DNA from: Deinococcus sp.
Lineage (GTDB): Bacteria > Deinococcota > Deinococci > Deinococcales > Deinococcaceae
DNA: 18,863 nucleotides
Direction: 5' to 3'
Assembly: GCA_018260375.1 (NCBI GenBank)
Contig: JAGLBF010000008.1
Coordinates: 13,830 to 32,692, forward strand
Shown here piece after piece: positions 1 to 6,055 of the stretch. The translations under genes were made by a program, and so were the position numbers. The notes beneath the pieces were generated by a model. The model saw nothing but the letters and a program-made list of their open reading frames with translations. It was not told where the DNA came from and searched no databases. How positions within the stretch are numbered: position 1 is the first letter of the stretch; each line of letters opens with the position of its first letter.

Positions 1-17
1 TTGGAATGAAGTTGTGC

Positions 18-37
18 TGGAATTAAGCGGAATCCGT
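18..37 (+). repeat. End fragment of the MITE-like element at a gene stop
   Basis: TGGAATTAAGCGGAATCCGT matches the right end of copy B (TGGAATTTAGCGGAATCCGT). It contains the TAA stop (23-25, minus strand) of the hypothetical gene. The rest of the element, if any, lies outside the window. Confidence 0.5.
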
Positions 38-517
38 AGGGCTGTGCATCAGCTGTTGCAGTTCGGCCAACACGGCCTTTTCTTTGTCATCAACCAATAC
101 GCCGCCAATGCCAAAGAGACCGCCTTCTTTGGCTGCTTCGGCTGTCTTCTGGGCCACCGCCATGATCATGTTTTGGTAGGCGTGCAGGTCGGCGGGGGTG
201 GTTTTGGTGGCGACCAGCCAGAGGGCCTGGCGCACCGCATCTAGCGCCTGGGTACGGGCTTCGTCTAGGCTGCGCGGGCGCTCCTGGGTGGGGGCTGGGG
301 GGGCCTCGCCCAGTGCGTCAGCGGCCATGGCTTCGAGCAGCGGCGTACGGGTAGCGGCGCTCAGGTGCTCGCGGGTGGTTTGCATCATGGCCTGCGCCTC
401 GGCAACCAGCCCGGTGATGCCACTAGGACTCGCCGCCACCACCGCACCGCCTGCCTGTGCGGGGCCAGTCAGAACCTTAAACCACTCTTCGGTACTAAAG
501 TTGTTTTTGACACTCAT
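23..517 (-). CDS. Hypothetical protein, 164 aa, distal gene of a two-gene unit
   Basis: I do not recognise this protein. It has no signal peptide or membrane segment. It is rich in Ala, Gln and Glu and reads as mostly helical, with a Pro-rich linker near residues 70-80 and a short hydrophobic GGLFGIGGVLV stretch near residues 131-141. Its ATG overlaps the stop of the upstream gene as ATGA (514-517), so the two are probably translationally coupled, and a GGAG lies 9 nt upstream (527-530). The last four residues and the TAA stop fall inside a sequence matching the end of the 135-bp repeat found elsewhere in this window (18-37), so the original C-terminus may have been replaced. The coding call is good; the function is unknown. 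Confidence 0.75.
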   Translation of the reverse strand: MSVKNNFSTEEWFKVLTGPAQAGGAVVAASPSGITGLVAEAQAMMQTTREHLSAATRTPLLEAMAADALGEAPPAPTQERPRSLDEARTQALDAVRQALWLVATKTTPADLHAYQNMIMAVAQKTAEAAKEGGLFGIGGVLVDDKEKAVLAELQQLMHSPTDSA

Positions 518-1104
518 GCTTTTTTTCTCCGGTGTTTTGGTTTGGTTTTGTTGAGTTGCTGGCGTACCTGCTGCAATTTTTGCTGACTACGCCGCAACCC
601 GTGGTCAGGACGCACCCCGTCTGCAATGAGGTGAAGCCACTGGCTGACATAGTACCCCAGCAAAGCGGGCAACAAGAACTTAAAGCCCAGCACCTGAACA
701 CTCGGCACACGGGCCCTCAGCGCGGGCAAGGTGGGCCACTGCCACTGTGGGTACACCAGCAGCACCAAGCCGCACAGCGCCGCTACGATAAGCAGCATAT
801 AGATCAACCGGGTCAGCGGCCCCACTATCCAGGTGTGCGATAACCCTCTGTGGCTAAAGACCAGACCATAAGGCACCCACAAAAACCCCAAAAAGCCCCA
901 GTTGCGCTTGCTGTCCACCGCCCTGTCTGACAGGTCAAGGTCAGGCGAAAGCAAAAATGTACCCGCCATATACGCCACGGTAAAGCTTGCCGCCTGCGCG
1001 GGCGTGATAGCCAGCAGGCCGCTGCGCACACCCCACAGCACACTGCCAGCAATCAGACTGTACGCCGCCGTGTTGATGAGGTTGTGAACGCGTCCGCTGG
1101 GCAT
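514..1104 (-). CDS. DUF2227-type putative metal-binding membrane protein
   Basis: This 196-aa protein resembles the DUF2227 family (uncharacterised metal-binding membrane proteins). The visible family features are an MPSGRVHN start, a hydrophobic N-terminal half with a SPDLDLSD acidic motif near residues 53-60, the motif SHRGLSHTW near residues 84-92, two further membrane segments (about 100-120 and 140-160), and a late WLHLIADG motif near residues 161-168. The His/Asp motifs could bind a metal; that is inferred from the family. The C-terminus is basic. No Shine-Dalgarno precedes the ATG, but a good promoter ends 10 nt upstream, so the mRNA is probably nearly leaderless. It is followed by an unknown gene through an ATGA overlap. 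Confidence 0.78.
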   Translation of the reverse strand: MPSGRVHNLINTAAYSLIAGSVLWGVRSGLLAITPAQAASFTVAYMAGTFLLSPDLDLSDRAVDSKRNWGFLGFLWVPYGLVFSHRGLSHTWIVGPLTRLIYMLLIVAALCGLVLLVYPQWQWPTLPALRARVPSVQVLGFKFLLPALLGYYVSQWLHLIADGVRPDHGLRRSQQKLQQVRQQLNKTKPKHRRKKA

Positions 1105-1114
1105 GGAGGCAGCT

Positions 1115-1144
1115 ATTATCAGTCACCCACGTCCCAAGTCGCAA
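1115..1144 (-). promoter_or_regulatory. Promoter of the DUF2227 two-gene unit
   Basis: On the minus strand TTGCGA (1144-1139), an 18-nt spacer and GATAAT (1120-1115) resemble a housekeeping promoter. The -10 box ends 10 nt before the ATG at 1104, leaving almost no leader, and no ribosome binding site is visible. Confidence 0.6.
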
Positions 1145-1269
1145 GTTTGGCACTCCATTCCACCACCGCTTCATTCACAACACAGCTCTACTACAGGTTT
1201 CACGGCATAGAAGCACAGTCAGAAAAGCAAACACAGAGCGCTTTTGCCGCCACAGTCCCCCAGAAGAAA

Positions 1270-1275
1270 TACGGT
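1270..1275 (+). promoter_or_regulatory. Possible leaderless -10 element of the nitroreductase gene
   Basis: TACGGT fits TANNNT and lies 5 nt before the ATG at 1281, with no Shine-Dalgarno. A TTGCCG at 1244-1249 is 20 nt away, longer than usual, so the -35 is weak. The spacing matches other genes in the window. Confidence 0.4.
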
Positions 1276-1280
1276 AAAGT

Positions 1281-2066
1281 ATGTCTATGTCAGCCTCCAC
1301 TTTGCCCCGTATACCCCAGACTCCCAGTGAAGTGAAAGCCTTTTTTGCAGCCCACCGCACCGCCAGACACTACCACCCTTACGCCATGCCCGCCGAAGAC
1401 CTAGACGCCATTTTGTACGCCGCCCAGCACGCTCCTACAGACGCCACGGCGCAGCTGTATAGCTTTGTGCGCCTCACTGACCCGCAAGTGCGCGAGAAGG
1501 CCGCTGAACTTACGGCTAATGCCCACCTGGCCAGCGCCAGCGAAACCTTTGTGGTGTGCCTCGACATTCACCGCATAGCGCTACTGCTGCAACACGGCGG
1601 CGAACAGGCTGGACAGTACCCGCATATCGCCGTGCATTTTGGCATCGGTGACGCAGCTTTGGCAGGTCAAAATATGCTGGTCGCCGCCGAAATGCTCGGC
1701 TACCAGGGCTGCTGGGTGGGCGGCGTGGTCAACAACCTGCCTGAACTGATTGAGCTGCTGCAATTGCCCGTTGGCGTGTTGCCCTACGCTGCACTGACCA
1801 TAGGCCGCAGCGCCGAAACCGACGTGCCGCAGCGCCCGCGCCTACCACGCCAGATGGTCATCCATGACAACGTGTACCGTGACCCCACCGCTGACGAATT
1901 GCAGGCCGCTTTTGCCACCATGAACCCCATCGCCAAGCGCCCCGACAGCGACCTACCTGGTGACTGGCTACGATTTTTGCGGGCTTATTTTGGCGCGGGC
2001 AAGGCCATGGAAAACCGCGAACCGCACCTGCAAGCCGCCCTCGAACAACAGGGTCTGCTGAAGTAA
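1281..2066 (+). CDS. NfsA/FRP-like NAD(P)H-dependent nitroreductase family protein
   Basis: This 261-aa protein has the layout of the FMN-dependent nitroreductase family, closest to the NfsA/flavin reductase branch. The N-terminal motif HRTARHY (residues 25-31) corresponds to the family's phosphate-binding basic motif. The sequences LYAAQHAPTDAT (45-56) and GDAALAGQNMLVAAEMLGYQGCWVGGV (123-149) match the helical core and the flavin-pocket glycine segment. The extended C-terminal tail after about residue 190 is typical of NfsA/FRP. It probably acts as a cytosolic homodimer reducing quinones, nitro compounds or flavin; the physiological substrate cannot be read from sequence. The ATG at 1281 is used because a -10-like box sits just upstream; a second ATG at 1287 is also possible. 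It is monocistronic and divergent from the DUF2227 gene. Confidence 0.85.
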   Translation: MSMSASTLPRIPQTPSEVKAFFAAHRTARHYHPYAMPAEDLDAILYAAQHAPTDATAQLYSFVRLTDPQVREKAAELTANAHLASASETFVVCLDIHRIALLLQHGGEQAGQYPHIAVHFGIGDAALAGQNMLVAAEMLGYQGCWVGGVVNNLPELIELLQLPVGVLPYAALTIGRSAETDVPQRPRLPRQMVIHDNVYRDPTADELQAAFATMNPIAKRPDSDLPGDWLRFLRAYFGAGKAMENREPHLQAALEQQGLLK

Positions 2067-2111
2067 GTTCTAGGTACTGCGCTTTCATAACGCGTAATGC
2101 GTACTTGTTGC

Positions 2112-2183
2112 TACGCCCGCTCGCCTTCTTTCACTGCGTTGCTCATATCGCATTGCTCATAAGGTTCAAGTTGTAGTTTGTAT
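2112..2183 (+). repeat. Repeat family R, copy 1 (with internal insertion)
   Basis: This begins CTACGCCCGCT, continues with CTTCTTTCAC and AAGGTTCAAG, and ends near TTTGTAT. The order and spacing match four other intergenic copies in this window (5866, 7804, 16668, 17349). It carries about 14 extra bases that duplicate TTGCTCATA. The preceding GTACTTGTTGCTACGCCC is also shared with copy 3. Confidence 0.6.
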
Positions 2184-2190
2184 GAGCAAT
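2139..2190. repeat. Repeated and inverted TTGCTCATA motif
   Basis: TTGCTCATA occurs at 2139-2147 and 2153-2161 as a direct repeat with a 14-nt period. Its inverse TATGAGCAA is at 2181-2189. ATTGCTCATA (2152-2161) and TATGAGCAAT (2181-2190) form a perfect 10-bp inverted repeat around 19 nt. It lies about 95 nt upstream of the first S41 lipoprotein gene, so it could be an operator or only a hairpin inside repeat R. Confidence 0.45.
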
Positions 2191-2272
2191 TTGGTTGAAT
2201 AACAGCAGGCAGAGGTTTTTTAGCGCTGAGCACTCACTCCATTCGTATAACCATCCTGTAAGACCCAAGCCT

Positions 2273-2278
2273 TATACT
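2273..2278 (+). promoter_or_regulatory. -10 box of the first S41 lipoprotein gene
   Basis: TATACT ends 6 nt before the ATG at 2285 and no Shine-Dalgarno is present, which fits a leaderless transcript. No good -35 is seen at 17 nt. The position makes the upstream in-frame TTG at 2195 untranscribed from this promoter. Confidence 0.5.
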
Positions 2279-2284
2279 TTTATT

Positions 2285-3793
2285 ATGAATAAAAATATAA
2301 GTGTGCTCTTGGGTCTTTCCTTACTGCTGGCCTCGTGCGGCTCACAAGCGCCGAGCTACTCGTCGGTGACGCCTCCCGTCCCCAGCGACACGCTGCCTGA
2401 CGTGCCGCGCCCCGCCCCTACCTCGGGCCCCAACTGCACCACCGCTGAAGCGCCGCTGAGCAGCGTGCTCTTTTCGCCTACCATGCGTGACCGTGGTGAG
2501 CGCGTGCGCCTGGCACAGCCTCAAGCAACAGGCGGCAACATTTATAGCCTGCTCGCCACCACCAAAACACTGCTCAACAAACACTATTACGGCTACAGCT
2601 CTGTTGACCTAGACGCGCTGCACAGCACCAATTTCAACAACTTTAAAACAGTGTTTCCCAACAACCTCAGAACCTATAACCTGATCTACATCTCTGCCAC
2701 CCAAAGCAGTGAGGTAGATGACCTGATGAGCAGTTATGTGGACGGTGTCAATGATAAGCACACCTTTTACATGAACGCTGAGGCCACCAAACAAGAGCAA
2801 ACGGGCGGCAGCGCCTACGCTGATTTTGGCGCGACGATCAACCTGGTGCCCAAGGGAGACGGACTGCTGATTACTGACGTGCGCCTGAATAGCCCTGCCC
2901 AAAAAGCGGGTCTGAAGCGCGGCGACGTGATTATGAGCGTCAATGGCACGGCTTTGACCCGTAAGGGCGCCGATGACACTACTGCAGCCAAAGAATTTGC
3001 CACGGTGTATTACACGGCTGCCACCAGCAAAAAAGACACCGCGCTGGTCGTTCAGTTTGCGGGTACGCCCCGCACGGTGACGCTAGCGGGCGAAGTACTT
3101 ACAGGTACAAACATGCCCTGGGGCGAACTGCGCACCGAAAACGGTAAAAAGCACTACTACCTGCGTATTCCTACCTTTATGTCGGTGGCCCCCGAACAAA
3201 CAGACGCTACTTCTATGCCTATTGCCCTCAAGGTACACCAACTGGTGGCCGAGGCACAGACTTTAAAAGCTGACGATATTGTCATTGACCTGCGCGACAA
3301 CGGTGGGGGTCTGTTGGTGGAATTTGTCGGTGCTGCTGGCACGTTTGCCCCCAAAGTAGCGGGCGAAACCCTGCGCGCCATTGACGGTTCAGGCATGACC
3401 CTAAGCTACAATGACGGCGCAGTGATGTACCAAATTAACTGCGGCGCCCCCCAGCAGCTCAAAACCTTAGACAACACCCTGTGGACAGGCAAAGTAGCCG
3501 TGCTGGTGAACGGTAATAGCGCTAGTAGCTCAGAGATGTTCAGCGCCAATATGCAGGCAGCGGGGATAAAGGTTATCGGCACCAACACCTACGGCGTTGC
3601 GGGCACCAGCACCAATCACTTTGACCTACCTGGTTCGCGCAGCATAAGCATTACTACAGGGCGCACCTATGTGAACAACAAAGCCGTAGCCGAGTACATC
3701 ACCCCCGATATTCAGTCTGCCGATGACCTGGCCCAGCTTGCAGCTACAGGCGTAGACAACACCGTGCAAGTGGCTTACGACGCGCTGAAGTAA
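2285..3793 (+). CDS. Lipoprotein with PDZ and S41-family peptidase domains, paralog 1
   Basis: This 502-aa protein starts with a lipoprotein signal, LSLLLASC, with lipid Cys18, so it should be anchored outside the cytoplasmic membrane. After a Pro/Ser-rich linker comes a helical region (about 85-165), a PDZ domain (about 180-270, with AGLKRGDVIMSVNG) and an S41 core (about 280-475, with DIVIDLRDNGGG and NSASSSEMF). The likely nucleophile is Ser414. In C-terminal processing peptidases the catalytic Lys follows TFG; here TYGV places Val438 at that point, so it may be inactive or use another base. The ATG at 2285 is chosen over an upstream TTG (2195) because it begins the signal peptide and follows a -10 box. 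It is a tandem paralog of the gene at 4046. Confidence 0.88.
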   Translation: MNKNISVLLGLSLLLASCGSQAPSYSSVTPPVPSDTLPDVPRPAPTSGPNCTTAEAPLSSVLFSPTMRDRGERVRLAQPQATGGNIYSLLATTKTLLNKHYYGYSSVDLDALHSTNFNNFKTVFPNNLRTYNLIYISATQSSEVDDLMSSYVDGVNDKHTFYMNAEATKQEQTGGSAYADFGATINLVPKGDGLLITDVRLNSPAQKAGLKRGDVIMSVNGTALTRKGADDTTAAKEFATVYYTAATSKKDTALVVQFAGTPRTVTLAGEVLTGTNMPWGELRTENGKKHYYLRIPTFMSVAPEQTDATSMPIALKVHQLVAEAQTLKADDIVIDLRDNGGGLLVEFVGAAGTFAPKVAGETLRAIDGSGMTLSYNDGAVMYQINCGAPQQLKTLDNTLWTGKVAVLVNGNSASSSEMFSANMQAAGIKVIGTNTYGVAGTSTNHFDLPGSRSISITTGRTYVNNKAVAEYITPDIQSADDLAQLAATGVDNTVQVAYDALK

Positions 3794-3829
3794 ACCCTGC
3801 GAAAAACCGCCTCTGGTTACCCCTGATGC

Positions 3830-3891
3830 GGGCTGTGCGCCCTTCCAGCGCCGTCGTTGCTGACTGACTAAGCTGGAATGATGTGCAGCCC
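3830..3891. repeat. Imperfect 62-nt hairpin between the S41 paralogs
   Basis: Outer arms GGGCTG (3830-3835) and CAGCCC (3886-3891) flank inner arms TTCCAGC (3843-3849) and GCTGGAA (3872-3878). Both sides have a 7-nt interval that can pair partly by wobble. It lies between the stop of paralog 1 and its terminator, so it would be in the 3' UTR. No T-run follows. Confidence 0.45.
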
Positions 3892-3942
3892 ATATGACTA
3901 GAGTTAAACAACGCAACATAATAACATACACGCAAGTACCAA

Positions 3943-3967
3943 GCCCAGCCCGTGCGCTGGGCGTTTT
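3943..3967 (+). terminator. Intrinsic terminator of S41 paralog 1
   Basis: GCCCAGC (3943-3949), a 6-nt loop and GCTGGGC (3956-3962) are followed by GTTTT. The same stem and flanking ACCAAGC recur after paralog 2, so the terminator seems to have been duplicated with the gene. Confidence 0.65.
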
Positions 3968-4011
3968 GCAGCCTAGTCCACTGCGGCACAGCGGCAGCGG
4001 CACAACCTAGC

Positions 4012-4040
4012 TAGACAAACATCTACCTATGATTTACATT
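4012..4040 (+). promoter_or_regulatory. Promoter of S41 paralog 2
   Basis: TAGACA (4012-4017), a 17-nt spacer and TACATT (4035-4040) form a good promoter. The -10 box ends 5 nt before the ATG at 4046 and there is no ribosome binding site, so the message should be leaderless. Confidence 0.65.
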
Positions 4041-4045
4041 AGAAC

Positions 4046-5569
4046 ATGCAAAAAAATATAGGTTTGGTGTGCGGGATAGCGCTTCTGTTAGCCTCTTGCG
4101 GTAGTAATGGCCCTAGTCCTGTGGTGACGGCACCCACCAGCAACATCACCGAGATACCTGACGTACCCCGCGTACTGGTTAGCCCTAGCGCCTATGTTTG
4201 CCCTGCAGCGACTGCCAGTGTGCCGCTCAGCCGCATTCTGGGCAGTGGACACATGCTTGACCATGGCACGCACATCAACCCCCGCCTACAGCCGCAAACC
4301 CAGTTACCTGACACCCTACAAGATATGCTCTACAGCAGTAAAAGCATTATTAACAACATGTACTTTGGCTACAGCACTGTTGACCTGGATGCAGTGCACA
4401 AAACAACATATACCAACTTTAAGAAAGAGTTTCCTAAAACGCTTAATAGCTATAACCTATATGCCCTAAGCACAGCCCAAAATGATAATACAGACGGGTT
4501 GATGAACGATTATATTGACAGTATAAAGGATGGACATACTTTCTATATGAACCGCGCTGAAACATTAGCTGAGAAGCAGGGTTCTTCACCCAGCCCGGTA
4601 TTTGGTATTAGTTTAGACACGGTACCCAAAAAAGACGGTCTGATTTTGACCAGTGTGCGCTTAGACGGCCCCGCCTGGAAGGCTAGTTTGCGGCGCGGCG
4701 ACGTGATACTGAGTGTCAACGGCACGTCCCTGACCCGCACCAGCGACAATGACAAAGACCAACTCGCGGCCTTTAACAAGGTGCTGACGGCGGCGCGCCT
4801 GAGCAACAAACCCGTACAACTGCTGGTTAGCACCGCTGGCGCTCAGCGCACCGTTACCGTTACCCCTGCGGTACTTCAGGGAACAAGCATGCCCTGGGGC
4901 GAACTGCGCACCGAAAACGGCAAAAAGCACTACTACCTGCGTATCCCCACCTTTATGTCGGTGGCTCCTGAACGAACAGACGACACCGCTATGCCCATCT
5001 CCGAAAAGGTACACGCACTGGTTGCCGAGGCGCAGTCGTTGGGCGCTGACGACATTGTGATAGACCTGCGCGGCAACGGCGGGGGTATGTTGGTGGAATT
5101 TGTCGGCATTGCCGCTGCCTTTGCACCCGACCTGGCAGGCGAATCAACGCATTACGCCGATGGCAGCAGCTATAACTTTACCTACAAAGCTGGCAAGGTG
5201 CTTTCGGGCGATACATGCGGTTACAACGACAACTTTACGCTGCATAACCCCGTGCAGTGGAAAGGCAAAGTAGCGGTGCTGGTGAACGGTAGTAGCGCCA
5301 GCGCCTCAGAAATGTTCAGCACCAATATGCAGGCAGCGGGCATAAAAGTCATCGGCACTAACACCTACGGCGTGGGCAACACCAGCACGTACCACATGGA
5401 CTTGCCAGGTGAGCGCAGCATGAGCATCACCGCTGGGCGCGCGTATATAAACGGTAAAGCCGTAGCCGAGCACATCACCCCCGATATTCAGTCTGCCGAC
5501 GACCTGGCCCAGCTTGCAAATACGGGCGTAGACAACACCCTACAAGTAGCCTTCGACGCCCTAAAATAA
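4046..5569 (+). CDS. Lipoprotein with PDZ and S41-family peptidase domains, paralog 2
   Basis: This 507-aa protein has the same architecture as its upstream neighbour: a lipoprotein signal with ALLLASC and lipid Cys18, a linker, a helical region (about 90-170), a PDZ domain (about 185-275, with LRRGDVILSVNG) and an S41 peptidase core (about 285-480, with DIVIDLRGNGGG and SSASASEMF). Ser419 aligns with the family nucleophile; Val443 in TYGVG stands where the catalytic Lys of C-terminal processing peptidases would be. Some blocks are nearly identical to paralog 1 at DNA level (for example around 4890-4970), while the N-terminal and PDZ parts differ more. It is monocistronic, with its own promoter and terminator. 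The substrate is unknown and the activity uncertain. Confidence 0.88.
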   Translation: MQKNIGLVCGIALLLASCGSNGPSPVVTAPTSNITEIPDVPRVLVSPSAYVCPAATASVPLSRILGSGHMLDHGTHINPRLQPQTQLPDTLQDMLYSSKSIINNMYFGYSTVDLDAVHKTTYTNFKKEFPKTLNSYNLYALSTAQNDNTDGLMNDYIDSIKDGHTFYMNRAETLAEKQGSSPSPVFGISLDTVPKKDGLILTSVRLDGPAWKASLRRGDVILSVNGTSLTRTSDNDKDQLAAFNKVLTAARLSNKPVQLLVSTAGAQRTVTVTPAVLQGTSMPWGELRTENGKKHYYLRIPTFMSVAPERTDDTAMPISEKVHALVAEAQSLGADDIVIDLRGNGGGMLVEFVGIAAAFAPDLAGESTHYADGSSYNFTYKAGKVLSGDTCGYNDNFTLHNPVQWKGKVAVLVNGSSASASEMFSTNMQAAGIKVIGTNTYGVGNTSTYHMDLPGERSMSITAGRAYINGKAVAEHITPDIQSADDLAQLANTGVDNTLQVAFDALK

Positions 5570-5616
5570 GGCCAATCGGTAAAACAGTAGCCAAAATGTA
5601 ATCTATCTCTATCACC

Positions 5617-5645
5617 AAGCTCAGCCACTGCGCTGGGCTTTTTTT
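5617..5645 (+). terminator. Intrinsic terminator of S41 paralog 2
   Basis: AAGCTCAGC (5617-5625), a 6-nt loop and GCTGGGCTT (5632-5640, one G-U pair) run into seven T residues (5639-5645). This is a strong rho-independent terminator, homologous to the one at 3943. Confidence 0.85.
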
Positions 5646-5681
5646 GTAGTACAGAATGCACTTCCCTAGTTTTCAGTCTTT

Positions 5682-5855
5682 ATACGAATTGCGATGAAAT
5701 CAGCCCGTTGTTGATTGAATCAGGGCGTATACGAGTGGCAAAAGATGCGGGTTGCGCAGTATAAAAACACAGTGTGAAAGCGCAGTATAGAAGTATCATC
5801 AGGAAGATACAGTCAGGAAAGTGACGACCGTACTGGAATAGAGCAAAATCCGTAT
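5682..5855 (+). mobile_element. Degenerate copy of the 135-bp MITE-like element
   Basis: It begins ATACGAATTGCGAT and ends GGAATAGAGCAAAATCCGTAT, matching the two ends of the full copies. Blocks such as TTGATTGAATCA, ACGAGTGG, TTGCGCAGTAT and ACAGTCAGGAAAGTGAC appear in the same order as in 18526-18660. It is longer (174 bp) and has diverged, so the family call rests on the ends and block order. Confidence 0.55.
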
Positions 5856-5865
5856 TACCTTTTCC

Positions 5866-5925
5866 TACGCCCGCTGTTGAGATTTTGTGGCGTTTTTACA
5901 AAGGTTGAGGTTGCCATCCGTATAA
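5866..5925 (+). repeat. Repeat family R, copy 2
   Basis: It starts CTACGCCCGCTG, continues through GGCGTTTTTACAAAGGTTGAGG and ends CATCCGTATAAG. It follows the degenerate MITE copy directly and lies upstream of the PLP-fold gene. Confidence 0.6.
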
Positions 5926-6020
5926 GTTAGGGTCAGGGTGTAATCTTGTCTGGAGCGCAAGAGCAATACGTCAAATTACCATTCTTTTCTCTGGCCAACA
6001 ATGGTCAGCCTTCAATATCT

Positions 6021-6049
6021 TTGCATTTTTGGCCCTCAGGCTTTAGCGT
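6021..6049 (+). promoter_or_regulatory. Promoter of the PLP-fold / cysteine-cluster pair
   Basis: TTGCAT (6021-6026), a 17-nt spacer and TAGCGT (6044-6049) precede the ATG at 6056 by 6 nt. The intervening AAGG could act as a weak ribosome site in a longer transcript, but the spacing suits a leaderless start. Confidence 0.55.
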
Positions 6050-6055
6050 AAGGCC

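Larger units (their letters stand above)
5570..6055. other. Gene-free interval with terminator and two repeats
   Basis: This 486-nt stretch holds the terminator at 5617, a degenerate long copy of the MITE-like element (5682-5855), repeat R copy 2 (5866-5925) and the promoter at 6021. I see no convincing gene: the short open frame from 5946 overlaps the start of the PLP-fold gene and resembles nothing. Confidence 0.7.

Noticed and set aside
2195..2284. N-terminal extension of S41 paralog 1 from a TTG
   Set aside because: The 30 extra residues hide the lipoprotein signal and lie upstream of the -10 box; the paralog starts directly with its signal peptide.
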